Origin: Bacillus sp. M6-12
GTDB lineage: Bacteria; Bacillota; Bacilli; Bacillales; DSM-1321
NCBI RefSeq assembly: GCF_002860285.1
Contig: NZ_PGVF01000027.1
Span: 186,001 to 250,000 of the forward strand
Length of the DNA stretch: 64,000 nucleotides
Direction: 5' to 3'
Made by a program: the position numbers and the translations under genes. How positions within the stretch are numbered: position 1 is the first letter of the stretch; each line of letters begins with the position of its first letter. This document shows positions 18,576-28,067 of this stretch, piece by piece. The notes under the pieces are model-generated. The model was not told the DNA's origin, did no database searches, and worked only from the letters and a program-made list of their open reading frames with translations.

Positions 18576-19124
18576 ATGAGCAGTTTTCGTCTTTACATAA
18601 GGCAGCTTGATGTAATCGATATGAAGGGTTACTAGAATTTAGAACAGAAACCAGGGGATTTTTCCAGCAATTTGAGCCTGTTCGGCAAGATACTCATTTT
18701 ACATGATTGAGCAGGAAAAAGACATTCCAAACAGCAAAGAGATGGCCGAATAGGATCTCTTCTGCACGTTTGGAAATTTCTTTGAATAATGAAAGTGATT
18801 GGACGGATCTCGTTAACCGTCGTTTCGCGGGGTCCTTTCCAGAATGCCAATCTTGGCTACTATCTTGACAAACCACATAATGGCAGGGGATACAGCACAG
18901 AGGCTGTTCAATTATGCCTGCATTTTGCATTTAGGGAATGCCGGCTGCATCGTGTGCAGGCAGGTGTTATGCCAATTAATAACCCTTCAATGCGTGTACT
19001 GGAAAAAAACGGTATCCGACAGGAAGGGCTTGCAAAAAGGTATCTCAAATTGAATGATGATGTTTGGGCAGACCATAATATTTACGCAATTACAGCTGAA
19101 GATTACCACGTTAAAACATCCTGA
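18576..19124 (+). pseudogene. Decayed GNAT (RimJ/YjcK-like) N-acetyltransferase
   Basis: A once-intact ~180-residue acetyltransferase split over three frames. ATG 18576 (AGGAG upstream) gives MSSFRLYIRQLDVIDMKG, then a stop at 18633. The sequence resumes in another frame from 18626 as LLEFRTE, then RGFFQQFEPVRQDTHFT, with a stop at 18704. The C-terminal half continues in a third frame from about 18789, with IGRISLTVVSRGPFQ, LGYYLDKPHNGRGYSTEAV (acetyl-CoA loop) and GVMPINNPSMRVLEKNGI. At least two frameshifts and one nonsense change are needed. The preceding 18331-18575 stretch also looks like coding debris, not identified. Confidence 0.8.
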
Positions 19125-19262
19125 AAAATCCTGTGACTGCGGTTTATCTCATCCCAAAAGAGGTATATGTATAGCATATGGAAGTTATTTCTAAATTTCC
19201 TGATGCGTATACATATGATATCCAGCAATTACTAAAGAGCCGCAATTGGGAGGGAATGCAGG

Positions 19263-19493
19263 ATGAAAAACATTGTCTTGATAGCAGCCGGATTTTTGTT
19301 ACTGCTGGCTGCCGTTGAAACCGGTGTAACGGTTTGGCTGAAAAAATATTTTTCAGATGATAATAAAAAGCAGAGGCGGTTTTTCTTAGCTATTTCTGTT
19401 TGGTTTAAAAAGTATTTTTCCAAAGAAAATGAAAAATTCAGCAGTGTTTTTAGCCTGCTAAAAGAAAGGCTTGCTAAACGTAAGGCTTCGTAA
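19263..19493 (+). CDS. Small membrane protein with internal duplication
   Basis: 76-residue protein of unknown function: one N-terminal transmembrane helix (residues 3-26), then a basic tail in which a ~16-residue unit is repeated (VTVWLKKYFSDDNKK and ISVWFKKYFSKENEK). GGGAGG precedes the ATG by 8 bases and a strong terminator follows, so expression is plausible. No homolog comes to mind. Amphipathic Trp/Lys/Phe repeats suggest binding to the membrane surface, an inference only. Confidence 0.65.
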   Translation: MKNIVLIAAGFLLLLAAVETGVTVWLKKYFSDDNKKQRRFFLAISVWFKKYFSKENEKFSSVFSLLKERLAKRKAS

Positions 19494-19513
19494 TTTGGCA
19501 GGAGTGTTTAATA

Positions 19514-19554
19514 TAAAAGGGAAGGGCTGGATATAAACAGCTCTTCCCTTTTCT
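19514..19554 (+). terminator. Terminator after small membrane protein gene
   Basis: 15-bp stem AAAAGGGAAGGGCTG/CAGCTCTTCCCTTTT with an 8-base loop and one G-T pair. It is T-rich on both sides. Confidence 0.85.
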
Positions 19555-19576
19555 AAAACTATTAAATACACGTACA

Positions 19577-19700
19577 GATGTCCAGCTTCAGCGCCCAGCC
19601 CCTCGAGGTCATAAGCCAATCACTTCGGAAGGCAAAGAGCGCCTTCTGTCAGTGCTTGTCTTATGCTTGTCGGGGCTAACCGGGCGCTTGCGCTTTTCTA
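19577..19700. repeat. Dispersed intergenic repeat, copy B
   Basis: Begins GATGTCCAGCTTCAGCGCCCAG and ends CGGGCGCTTGCGCTTTTCTA. The ends are partly complementary (AGCGCCC against GGGCGCT), so the whole unit can fold into a long hairpin with a T-rich end. The type is a known kind of high-copy repeat in Bacillaceae genomes, as I remember it. Confidence 0.7.
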
Positions 19701-19701
19701 T

Positions 19702-19875
19702 GATGTCTAGCTCCAGCGCCCAGCCACGACGCACAGGACAAGGAACGCTACGCAGCGATACATCGCACGAAACAAAGCGACAGCTTTGTGAGGACGTGAG
19801 TCAGAACGGCGTTGCCACAGGACGTAGCGATCTTAGCCGTTCTTCCACTTAACCAGGGCACTTGCGCTTTTCTAA
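19702..19875. repeat. Dispersed intergenic repeat, copy C
   Basis: Same head (GATGTCTAGCTCCAGCGCCC) and tail (GGGCACTTGCGCTTTTCTAA) as copy B, but a different, hairpin-rich middle (CGACAGCTTTGTGAGGACGTG region). It starts one base after copy B and ends directly at the zwf stop codon, so its T-rich tail does not terminate zwf; the zwf transcript runs into the repeat. Confidence 0.7.
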
Positions 19876-21372
19876 TCAGCATGGATCAAGATTATCAACA
19901 GGCCACCAGAAGTTTCCGTCCTTCGCCAGCAATTCGTCGGAACAATCTGGGCCAGTAGACCCTGAAGCATAATTTGGGAATGTAGGGTCTGTTTCTTTTT
20001 CCCACACTTCTGAAATGCTGTCGACAAACTTCCAAGAAAGCGCAACTTCATCCCAATGTGTGAAATTGGTGGCATCGCCGCGCATGCTGTCATAAAGAAG
20101 TTTTTCATATGCCTCCGGCGTGTTCATTCTGTCTACGCTCTTATTGGCAAAGTCCAGCTTAACAGTGGTTGTTTTCATACTTGTCCCCGATTTCTTTGCG
20201 TTTAGCATGAGCGTAACGCCTTCCTCGGGCTGAATGTGGATAACAAGCAGATTTGGATTCAAATGTTCTTCTGTTTTGTAATACAAGTTCATCGGGATAT
20301 CCTTGAATTGGACAACAATTTTGGTTGATTTTGCATTCATCCGCTTACCCGTTCTGATGTAAAATGGCACCCCTGCCCAGCGGAAGTTATCGATCATCAG
20401 TTTTCCTGCAACAAAAGTTTCCGTGTTGGATTGAGAGTCCACCATTGGCTCCTCACGGTAAGCTGGGACCTCTTGTCCTCCGATGTTTCCTCTTCCATAC
20501 TGGCCTCGGACGAAATACTGGTTTACTTCATCCTTTTTCATCCAGCGCAATGATCGCAGTGCCCGTACCTTTTCACTGCGGATCTCTTCGGTATTCAAGC
20601 GGATTGGCGGCTCCATCGCCAGCAGCGCAACCATTTGAAGCATATGGTTTTGGACCATATCCCTTAAAGCTCCGCTTGTTTCGTAGTAGCGGCCGCGTTC
20701 CTCCACACCCAATACTTCACTTGAGGTAACCTGAATGTTGGAAATATAGCGGCTGTTCCAAAGCGGCTCAAAAAGTGCATTTGCAAAGCGAATGACCTCT
20801 ATATTCTGCACCATTTCTTTGCCAAGATAATGGTCTATCCGGTAGATTTCATCCTCTGAGAAGGCCGTGCGGATCTGCTCATTAAGCTCCTGAGCGGACT
20901 CAAAGCTATGCCCAAACGGTTTTTCGATTACAAGGCGTTTATAACCATTCGTGTCTGTCAAACCTTCAGATTTGATATGCTCTGCAATTGTCCCGAAAAA
21001 CTCAGGTGCCATCGCCAGATAAAAGACTCGGTTGCCTTCTAGTTCATATTGCTGATCCAGATTTTCCGCGATATCCTTAAGCTCTATATATGATGTAGAA
21101 TTCGCAACGTCGTGGGAGTGATAATAAAAGTGAGAGATGAATTCATCAATATTTTCACTTTCCTTTGCAAATGTCAAAACGGAATCCTTTACATTTTGCT
21201 GGAACTCTTCATTTGTTAAAGGCCTTCTTGCAACTCCGACAACAGCAAAGCGGCTTGAAATCTTTCCCTTTTTAAACAACCGGTATATGGAAGGAAAAAG
21301 CTTCCGCTTAGCTAAATCCCCAGTAGCACCGAATATCATAATTAATGCGGTTGGTGTTTGTTTCTCGCTCAC
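19876..21372 (-). CDS. zwf: Glucose-6-phosphate 1-dehydrogenase
   Basis: 498-residue entry enzyme of the oxidative pentose-phosphate pathway (glucose-6-phosphate to 6-phosphoglucono-lactone, making NADPH). N-terminal nucleotide loop IFGATGDLAKRKLFPS at residues 13-28, substrate motif EKPFGHS, and the active-site RIDHYLGKEMVQNI (catalytic His) at about 175-188. It begins at GTG 21372, with GAGG 8 bases upstream. It faces leftward, so it is convergent with the small membrane-protein gene, and shares a divergent intergenic region with rnz. Confidence 0.97.
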   Translation of the reverse strand: MSEKQTPTALIMIFGATGDLAKRKLFPSIYRLFKKGKISSRFAVVGVARRPLTNEEFQQNVKDSVLTFAKESENIDEFISHFYYHSHDVANSTSYIELKDIAENLDQQYELEGNRVFYLAMAPEFFGTIAEHIKSEGLTDTNGYKRLVIEKPFGHSFESAQELNEQIRTAFSEDEIYRIDHYLGKEMVQNIEVIRFANALFEPLWNSRYISNIQVTSSEVLGVEERGRYYETSGALRDMVQNHMLQMVALLAMEPPIRLNTEEIRSEKVRALRSLRWMKKDEVNQYFVRGQYGRGNIGGQEVPAYREEPMVDSQSNTETFVAGKLMIDNFRWAGVPFYIRTGKRMNAKSTKIVVQFKDIPMNLYYKTEEHLNPNLLVIHIQPEEGVTLMLNAKKSGTSMKTTTVKLDFANKSVDRMNTPEAYEKLLYDSMRGDATNFTHWDEVALSWKFVDSISEVWEKETDPTFPNYASGSTGPDCSDELLAKDGNFWWPVDNLDPC

Positions 21373-21648
21373 AGTCAGAACCTCACTTTATGTACTTTTG
21401 GATAACTTCCTTTTTATTTTTTAATAAAGACCCGTACAAATATATAATTGTAATGATTGTCCTGAATTAAATCAATTCTTACGACTGCCATTCCCTAGTT
21501 ATTCTTTTTCAAAACGATTGCATATATGCTAATTATAAAAGATTCTTGATTAGAAACTGGTGGGGCAGTTTCTAAGAAATTGAAAAAGCACAGAAGAGGC
21601 GGTTTATGCTATAGTAAACAATCATACATATGCAACGGAGGTAACATT

Positions 21649-22593
21649 GTGGATTTTGTATTTCTAGGGACCGGGGCGGGGGTGCCTGCAAAAGCAAGAA
21701 ATGTATCTTCGATCGCTCTGCAGCTGTTGGAGGAAAGAGGGGCGGTATGGCTATTCGATTGCGGGGAAGCGACCCAGCATCAAATCCTGAAAACCCCTGT
21801 TAAGCCTCGCCGTATTGAAAAAATATTTATCACCCATCTTCATGGCGACCATATATTTGGGCTTCCCGGTTTGCTTGGCAGCCGTTCCTTCCAGGGAGGC
21901 ACGGAGAAATTAACCATCTATGGGCCAAAAGGGATTAAAGAATACGTCTCTGTTTCTCTTAGGCTTAGCGGCACTCATCTGCAGTATCCGTTAAGGGTCG
22001 TGGAAATCGAGAAGGGTACTGTTTTTGAGGATAGTCAGTTTTTGGTCACGGCACTTCCCTTGGAGCATGGTTTGCCCTGTTTTGGCTACAGAATTGTTGA
22101 GAAGGACCGCCCTGGAAGCCTGATGGTGGACAACCTGCAAAAAGAAGGCATTCCTCCTGGCCCGCTATACCGCCGGCTGAAAAATGGAGAGACCATAGAG
22201 CTGGAAGATGGCCGCACCATTGATGGGCGTGATTATATCGGAGAGCCTCAAAAAGGAAGGATTATCACAATCCTTGGTGATACCAGGAAATGTGAGAATG
22301 CTGTGAAGCTGGCTCAGGATGCAGATTATCTTGTTCATGAAGCAACTTTAGCAAAAGATGAAGAAGCAATGGCTCATGCCCATTTCCATTCCACCACTGC
22401 ACAGGCTGCCGGTATTGCTGCTAAAGCGAATGCTAAGCACTTGATATTAACACATATCAGTTCTCGCTATTTACGTGATGAAGCTGCCATGCTGCAAGCA
22501 GAGGCAGCAGAGATATTCCCTAATAGCATTGTGGCGGAAGATTTGATGAGCATTAAGGTTCCACTTTATTTTGAACAGCAGGTGAAAGGATGA
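21649..22593 (+). CDS. rnz: Ribonuclease Z
   Basis: 314-residue zinc endonuclease that removes the 3' trailer from tRNA precursors. The metal-binding HxHxDH motif appears as [18 protein letters not shown]; other ligands are in LVHEATL and THISSRY near the C-terminus, and the exosite arm region with GPKGIKEYV is present. GTG at 21649 with CGGAGG 7 bases upstream gives the family length; an in-frame ATG at 21580 would add 23 unrelated residues. Equivalent to B. subtilis yqjK. Confidence 0.95.
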   Translation: MDFVFLGTGAGVPAKARNVSSIALQLLEERGAVWLFDCGEATQHQILKTPVKPRRIEKIFITHLHGDHIFGLPGLLGSRSFQGGTEKLTIYGPKGIKEYVSVSLRLSGTHLQYPLRVVEIEKGTVFEDSQFLVTALPLEHGLPCFGYRIVEKDRPGSLMVDNLQKEGIPPGPLYRRLKNGETIELEDGRTIDGRDYIGEPQKGRIITILGDTRKCENAVKLAQDADYLVHEATLAKDEEAMAHAHFHSTTAQAAGIAAKANAKHLILTHISSRYLRDEAAMLQAEAAEIFPNSIVAEDLMSIKVPLYFEQQVKG

Positions 22594-23132
22594 AAACCTT
22601 ATACATGATTAGGCATGCAAAGGCGGAGGGGCAGCCGCCCAAGTCGCATTTAACCAATGAAGGCGTAAAACAGGCACAAGTCCTTGCGGAATTTTTTCTA
22701 GATAAAAAAGTAGACAGGATTTTCTCAAGTCCATTTGTCCGAGCTGTTGACACTGCGTGCCCGCTGTCTATTTTAAAGGGGGTAGCAATCGAGCAGGATT
22801 GGAGATTGTCGGAGCGTTTTATGAGCGCCTCTGATATGGATAATTGGCAGGAACTCTTAAAAAGGACCTTCGACGATCTTGATTTGCTCTTTGACGGGGG
22901 AGAAACCAACCGGGATGGCATGAAAAGAGCCTCAGAATTTTTAAACGATATTCTTTTTCTGGAGTCTGAGGATATTGTAATTGTGTCCCATGGCAATTTA
23001 ATAACACTTCTGCTCAGGCTGTTTGATGAATCATACGGATTCGAAACATTAATGAAGTTAAGCAACCCTGATGTTTTCCAAGTACTGATTTCGGATGGAA
23101 ATCATGAAGTAACAAGGATATGGGAAGATTAG
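22590..23132 (+). CDS. Histidine phosphatase family protein
   Basis: 180-residue phosphoglycerate-mutase-like phosphatase. The RHG-type catalytic motif is RHAKAEG at residues 8-14 (phospho-accepting His), with a second His in VSHGNL near residue 133. Acid motif and Arg in [12 protein letters not shown] are kept. It overlaps the rnz stop by 4 bases (ATGA), so it is translationally coupled to tRNA 3'-end processing. Substrate unknown. Confidence 0.88.
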   Translation: MKTLYMIRHAKAEGQPPKSHLTNEGVKQAQVLAEFFLDKKVDRIFSSPFVRAVDTACPLSILKGVAIEQDWRLSERFMSASDMDNWQELLKRTFDDLDLLFDGGETNRDGMKRASEFLNDILFLESEDIVIVSHGNLITLLLRLFDESYGFETLMKLSNPDVFQVLISDGNHEVTRIWED

Positions 23133-23147
23133 TTTATCGGGTAAAAA

Positions 23148-23187
23148 GAAAAATCCGGGCTGAGAGTGACCAGTCCGGATTTTTTTG
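23148..23187 (+). terminator. Terminator of rnz operon
   Basis: AAAATCCGG/CCGGATTTTTTT stem-loop 15 bases after the phosphatase stop. Confidence 0.85.
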
Positions 23188-23395
23188 GCAGTTTTTAGCT
23201 GGCTTAAACAGGGTATATTTTTCGCTTGATCAGATAGTGTTTTAGCTTAATTTAATCAATTTCGCGCAATTTATGATCTATAGCTTAAATCAGCCCGGAT
23301 TTGGCTTAATAGCCATCCCGGCAGCTGCCGATCAAAAAGTTTCTCCACTATGCCATACATCAATAAAGGTAACTGAATAATCTCCTGTTCCTCTC

Positions 23396-24415
23396 TTACA
23401 GCCAGCCTCGTTTATATTGGACAGGAGGCTCGATTTCCACGCCGAGTTCTTTGGCTGCAGTCCTAGGCCAGTACGGGTCTCTCAGCAGCTCCCTGGCAAG
23501 GAAAATCAAATCAGCCCGGTCATTTTGCAAAATCTCTTCTGCATGTAAAGGGGAAGTGATGAGTCCGACAGCACCGGTTGGTATATCTGCACCTTGCCTG
23601 ATCGTTTCGCTGAATGGAACCTGGTAGCCTGGGTAGGCGCTGATACGGGCAGGCACAACGGCTCCTGAGCTGACATCGATCAAATCTACGCCATCTCTTT
23701 TCATCCATTCAGCCATTTGGACATAAGCCTCTGCCGTCATGCCTTCTTCCTGGTAATCAAAAGCGGAAACCCTGACAAATAATGGACCATCCCACACTTC
23801 TTTAACCGCTTCAATCACTTCTTTGAGGAAACGGTACCGGTTTTCAGCGGAACCGCCGTATTCATCTTCCCGTTTGTTGCTGAGGGGGGAAAGAAATTCA
23901 TTAATCAGATATCCATGTGCGCCATGGAGTTCCATTACGTCGTATCCCGCCGTTTTTGCCCGCATGGCTGCTGAACGGAAGGCAGCCACTGTTTCTGAAA
24001 TATCATCTTTTGTCATTTCTTTTGGTGTTTTTCTATTTTCGTCAAACGGAATGGCAGAAGGAGCGATAATTTCCCCTTCAAGCACGGCTTTTCGGCCTGC
24101 ATGGGCAATCTGGATCCCAGTTTTAGCACCTTGTTCTTTGATCATGGCCACGAGCTTTGAAAGGCCTTCTATATGCTCATCGCTCCATATTCCAAGATCT
24201 TGCGGTGAAATCCTCCCTTGGGGTGTAACGGCAGTAGCTTCCTGAATGATTAAGCCTACTTGGCCGACTGCACGGGAGGTATAGTGTGCCAGATGCCAAT
24301 TTTGCACCTTTCCATCTTCTTCATAGCATGAATACATACACATAGGTGACATTACGATACGGTTTTTAAGCGTGACATCTTTAATTGTATAGTCTGTAAA
24401 GAGCATTGATTTCAT
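23396..24415 (-). CDS. namA: NADPH dehydrogenase, old yellow enzyme family
   Basis: 339-residue FMN enzyme that reduces activated C=C bonds, orthologous in length and position to B. subtilis YqjM/NamA, which responds to electrophiles. FMN and substrate residues are recognisable: SPMCMYS (Cys26, Tyr28), the HGAHGYL pair (His164/His167) and GAVGLI near the phosphate site; VQYKRGWL gives the C-terminal Arg-Gly-Trp that reaches the neighbouring active site in YqjM. AAGGAGATG precedes the ATG. Same direction as proC but 86 bases downstream of it. Confidence 0.95.
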   Translation of the reverse strand: MKSMLFTDYTIKDVTLKNRIVMSPMCMYSCYEEDGKVQNWHLAHYTSRAVGQVGLIIQEATAVTPQGRISPQDLGIWSDEHIEGLSKLVAMIKEQGAKTGIQIAHAGRKAVLEGEIIAPSAIPFDENRKTPKEMTKDDISETVAAFRSAAMRAKTAGYDVMELHGAHGYLINEFLSPLSNKREDEYGGSAENRYRFLKEVIEAVKEVWDGPLFVRVSAFDYQEEGMTAEAYVQMAEWMKRDGVDLIDVSSGAVVPARISAYPGYQVPFSETIRQGADIPTGAVGLITSPLHAEEILQNDRADLIFLARELLRDPYWPRTAAKELGVEIEPPVQYKRGWL

Positions 24416-24501
24416 CTATGCCATCTCCTTGATTTATGGATTGATAACATAAATAGTATAGCAATCGTGGAGATTTCCTCCAAAGCTTCCGCCTCCGGGC
24501 A

Positions 24502-25362
24502 TTAACTGCTGATTCCCTTAACCTCTGGCTTTGCAGTATTGATTTCCCCTTTTAATTGATTTCCAAGATTATTAGCCTGTTCAGTAGCTTTTACAATACA
24601 TGCAATAAGGGCTTCTTTTACATGGTGGGTTTCCAGTACTTTTATCCCAGCCTCCGTTGTTCCTCCTGGGGATGTTACTTCACGCCGAAGTGCTTCAGGA
24701 GTTTTTGCAGACTGGCTAAGCATGTCGGCTGCTCCGATAATCGTTTGGATAATCAATTGTTTGGCCGTTTCTTTTTCCAAGCCGATTTCCTCTGCTGATT
24801 TCTCCATAGCTTCCGCCAAATAATAGATGTAGGCAGGACCGCTGCCGGAAAGCCCTGTGACGGCATTTAGCTGTTCTTCCTTCACCACAGCTGTGAGACC
24901 AATCGTTTCAAACATTTCCTGTGCCTTATTAAGATGGGCTTTCTCAGCATATTCATTTACCGCAAGCGCGGTAGCCGACTTCCCAACCGCTGCGGAAGTA
25001 TTTGGCATCGCCCTAATGATTGGCAGTTTTTTCCCCGCCAATGCCTCCAGGCTTTGCACATCAACACCGGCAGCAACAGAAACAAGGAGCATGCCCTCTC
25101 TTAAATAAGTTCCAGCCGCAGTCATGGCTGCCGCTACATCCTTTGGCTTTACTGCAAGAACAACTATATCCGCTCCTTTGATAGTTTTTTCTAGATTGGA
25201 TGATGCTGTTATGCCATATAGATTGCTTAAATAAGAAAGCCTGTTTTGATCGCTCCGGTTTGTTACGAAAATCTGGCTTCTGCCAACAAGGCCTTTGGCG
25301 ATGATTCCGGACAGCATAGCTTCTGCCATTGATCCGCCGCCTATGAACGCAATTTTTTTCAT
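24502..25362 (-). CDS. proC: Pyrroline-5-carboxylate reductase
   Basis: 286-residue last enzyme of proline biosynthesis, reducing pyrroline-5-carboxylate with NAD(P)H. N-terminal Rossmann motif FIGGGSMAEAML, cofactor segment VLAVKPKD, and the family signature GLSGSGPAYIYYLAEAM through the REEVTSPGGTTEAG-type loop are all clear. GGAGG lies 9 bases before the ATG. Biosynthetic control is visible upstream as a proline T-box leader, 310 bases from the start codon. In B. subtilis this position holds proI. Confidence 0.96.
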   Translation of the reverse strand: MKKIAFIGGGSMAEAMLSGIIAKGLVGRSQIFVTNRSDQNRLSYLSNLYGITASSNLEKTIKGADIVVLAVKPKDVAAAMTAAGTYLREGMLLVSVAAGVDVQSLEALAGKKLPIIRAMPNTSAAVGKSATALAVNEYAEKAHLNKAQEMFETIGLTAVVKEEQLNAVTGLSGSGPAYIYYLAEAMEKSAEEIGLEKETAKQLIIQTIIGAADMLSQSAKTPEALRREVTSPGGTTEAGIKVLETHHVKEALIACIVKATEQANNLGNQLKGEINTAKPEVKGISS

Positions 25363-25672
25363 AAAGATTTCCTCCTGTTAGCCTGTGATTTTATTAGGGT
25401 GAAGAGTTTCTGTTCTTAATTATGGAATAGAAAAACAAAGCTCCGATTGGCGGCCTATTAAAAGGCGATTACTGAGATATTAGCTCAAATGCTGCTGGGA
25501 AGTTATATTTTAATAACCTAAATTGTATTCTTTCCAATCCGTTAAAATAAAAAGGCTGATTTCGCATAGATTTACTGCTTTTAGTATCTGAACACCCTCT
25601 TGTTTAGGGGCTTCGAGGAACTTTCTGCAGGCTTTGAAAAGCATTGCCTTACATGCCCAGAAAAAACCAAAT

Positions 25673-25925
25673 AAAAAAGACCTTTCATCCTGATAAAGGA
25701 CGAAAGGTCTAGCTTCCGTGGTACCACCTTTGTTCATCTCCGCAAAATAGCTCCTGAAGATGCGCTTGAATCCTGTAACGTGGGATATACGTCAGGTTGG
25801 CCTGACGGCTCATAAGGTAGGTTCAATGAAACAGGGGGCATGTGAAACCTTTCAGCCGGCGGGCTTCACTCTCTTTTGCCATCTTTCATTTACTGGTCTT
25901 AGTCATAGCCTATCTTTTAATTTTA
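25673..25925 (-). promoter_or_regulatory. T-box leader, proline specifier CCT, with terminator
   Basis: On the minus strand the T-box core GGTGGTACCACGG is at 25714-25726. It is followed by the terminator AGACCTTTCGTCC...GGATGAAAGGTCT with six T at 25673-25710. Upstream, stem I contains an AGAGAGTGAAG bulge-type segment and the specifier loop GAACCTACC, in which CCT (25819-25821) is a proline codon. Uncharged tRNA-Pro would pair with both and favour the antiterminator. This fits control of the downstream proC. Confidence 0.88.
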
Positions 25926-25931
25926 ATTGTG

Positions 25932-25961
25932 ATTATGAAGGAAGGACAATGCCTATGTCAA
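25932..25961 (-). promoter_or_regulatory. Sigma-A promoter of proline T-box transcript
   Basis: Perfect -35 TTGACA (25961-25956) and -10 CATAAT (25937-25932) on the minus strand, spacer 18. Expected start near 25925. Confidence 0.75.
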
Positions 25962-26226
25962 CCCTCTTTTTTGCGGTGAAGCAAAAAAAATCCCCATTAA
26001 ATTATGTGAAAATAATGACAATTTATTTCGCAGCAGGTAAAATGGTAATACATGAAAAAGAATGGCTTTAGATTTTGACTTGAAGCGGATGAGAGAGTAC
26101 ATTTAATACGTTTTACAGCAGCTAGCCAGGCTTCAGCAGACTTTTTTACAAGGAATGGCATCAGTCGTTCTCACAATGATAATAGAAAAGTATTTTATAA
26201 ATATAATTTTTTAAGGTGGCGCGAAA

Positions 26227-27189
26227 ATGACAGAATGGCAAAAGGGAATTGCTAAAATTTCCATCCCAACCCCTTTTCCGGTTGGAGATGTAAATGTTTT
26301 TCTCATAAAGGGAGATAGGCTTACTCTGGTGGATACAGGTGTGAAAACAACTGAAGGACGTTATGCACTGGAGGAAGGGGTAAAGAAACTTGGCTATAAA
26401 TTGGAGGATATTGAACAGGTAATTGTCACACATCACCATCCTGACCATGTCGGGGGTGCCGATTTTTTTGGATTGGATGTTCCGTTAATCGGCCATCCAA
26501 ATAATCAGAGGTGGCTGGAGCTATCAGAGAGCTTTATTACGCAGCTAGATGAGTTCTTCCTGAATTTCGGAAGAAAGGCTGGTGTTCCGATTGAGATGAA
26601 ACATCATGTGAAAAAGTTCCGAGGGACACTAAAATACAACTGTGAACGGACGCTTACAAATATGATCACCGATGGAGAAGAGCTGCCAGGACTGCCAGGA
26701 TGGAAGGCTGTCGAAACACTTGGTCATGCACAAAGCCATCTCTCGTTCTACCGTGAGCAGGATGGAGCAATGATTGGCGGAGACTTTTTGCTTGCGAAAA
26801 TTTCACCCAACCCATTGATAGAGCCTCCGCTTCAGCCAGGTGAAAATCGCCCAATGCCTCAGCTGCAATTCAATTCTTCACTAAGGAATTTGATCAGCAT
26901 GCCAGTTTCGAAGGTGTACGCCGGGCATGGTGATGAGATAGAAAATGTGAAAGAACTTGCCGATTTGCGGCTCAAGCGGCAGCATGATCGATCCATGCAG
27001 GTAAAACAAATGATCCGGAATAAACCTTCTACGGCTTTTGAATTGTGCACCCTTCTATTCCCAAAGGTCTTCATGAGGGAACCTGGGCTGACTCTTTCGG
27101 AAACTGTGGCCCAGCTTGACTATTTGCTTGATTTGGGAGAAATTAAGGAAGAAGAATCAACCCAGGGCAATATTTACTGCGTGAGCTAA
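26227..27189 (+). CDS. MBL-fold metallohydrolase (YqjP)
   Basis: 320-residue metallo-beta-lactamase-fold hydrolase. The metal motif is VTHHHPDHVGGA (HxHxDH variant HHHPDH) at residues 65-76, with further ligands in LGHAQSH and GGDFLL and a C-terminal helical extension with winged-helix-like character. Upstream AAGGTGG precedes the ATG. It is followed by an SDR gene 19 bases away, as yqjP-yqjQ in B. subtilis. Substrate unknown. Confidence 0.88.
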   Translation: MTEWQKGIAKISIPTPFPVGDVNVFLIKGDRLTLVDTGVKTTEGRYALEEGVKKLGYKLEDIEQVIVTHHHPDHVGGADFFGLDVPLIGHPNNQRWLELSESFITQLDEFFLNFGRKAGVPIEMKHHVKKFRGTLKYNCERTLTNMITDGEELPGLPGWKAVETLGHAQSHLSFYREQDGAMIGGDFLLAKISPNPLIEPPLQPGENRPMPQLQFNSSLRNLISMPVSKVYAGHGDEIENVKELADLRLKRQHDRSMQVKQMIRNKPSTAFELCTLLFPKVFMREPGLTLSETVAQLDYLLDLGEIKEEESTQGNIYCVS

Positions 27190-27208
27190 TATAGAGGTGA
27201 CGCGTTTG

Positions 27209-27997
27209 ATGAATTTAAAGGGAAAGTGCATTGTTATTACCGGAGCTTCCGGAGGGATCGGCAAAGAGATAGCTGAAAAGGCTGCTGACAAAGGAGCATG
27301 TGTCGTGCTGCTTGCGAGAAGTATTGATAAATTGGAAACGATTAAGCTTGAACTAAACTCCAAATATGGAAATTCGGCGTTTGCCTACCAGCTGGATGTA
27401 GCAGATCCTGGCCAAATCCAATCTGTATTTTCTGAAATTTTTGCAGCTGTGGGAGAAATAGATATCCTTGTAAATAATGCAGGTTTTGGCTTGTTCAGTC
27501 ACGCACATGAGGCTGATCTTCAGGTGACGAAAGCGATGTTTGACGTTAACGTAATTGGCCTCATTGGATGTACGCAAATGGTTTTGCCATCGATGATTAA
27601 ACGAAAATCTGGACATATCATTAACGTTGCATCACAGGCTGGTAAGATTGCCACCCCAAAATCAAGTGTTTATTCCGCAACAAAATTTGCGGTTCTGGGC
27701 TATTCTAATAGCCTGAGGCTTGAGCTTTCAGAACATAACGTCTACGTGACTACTGTGAATCCGGGCCCTATCGAGACCAATTTTTTCAATATAGCTGATG
27801 AACAAGGTACCTATGTTAAAAGCATGAAACGGTTTATGCTGAAACCGGACTTTGTTGCCGGTAAAGTGGTGGATGCAATGATGACTAATAAGCGGGAAAT
27901 CAACCTGCCGGGCTGGATGAATCTCGGCGGCATATTTTATACTCTATTTCCAAGGACATTCGAAGCACTAGGCCAAAAGGCATTCTTTAAAAAGTAG
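27209..27997 (+). CDS. Short-chain dehydrogenase/reductase (YqjQ)
   Basis: 262-residue SDR oxidoreductase. Cofactor motif TGASGGIGKEIA at residues 10-21, NNAGFG, catalytic Ser in NVASQAGKIATP and YSATKFAVLGYS (YxxxK) are intact. ATG 27209 is preferred: GAGGTG at 27193-27198 is 10 bases upstream; the alternative TTG 27206 would add one residue. The C-terminal GWMNLGGIFYTLFPRTFEALGQKAFFKK resembles a membrane-associating tail of the DltE-like SDRs. Substrate unknown. Confidence 0.9.
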   Translation: MNLKGKCIVITGASGGIGKEIAEKAADKGACVVLLARSIDKLETIKLELNSKYGNSAFAYQLDVADPGQIQSVFSEIFAAVGEIDILVNNAGFGLFSHAHEADLQVTKAMFDVNVIGLIGCTQMVLPSMIKRKSGHIINVASQAGKIATPKSSVYSATKFAVLGYSNSLRLELSEHNVYVTTVNPGPIETNFFNIADEQGTYVKSMKRFMLKPDFVAGKVVDAMMTNKREINLPGWMNLGGIFYTLFPRTFEALGQKAFFKK

Positions 27998-28067
27998 ATA
28001 TGATTCTTCTTTAGTACTGAAACGAAAAACATATGAAATCCGTCTCTTAAGTCAGAGGTGAAAGGCT

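Noticed and set aside
25510-25737. 75-residue ORF on the minus strand
   Set aside because: It begins inside the T-box antiterminator and crosses its terminator; no ribosome site.
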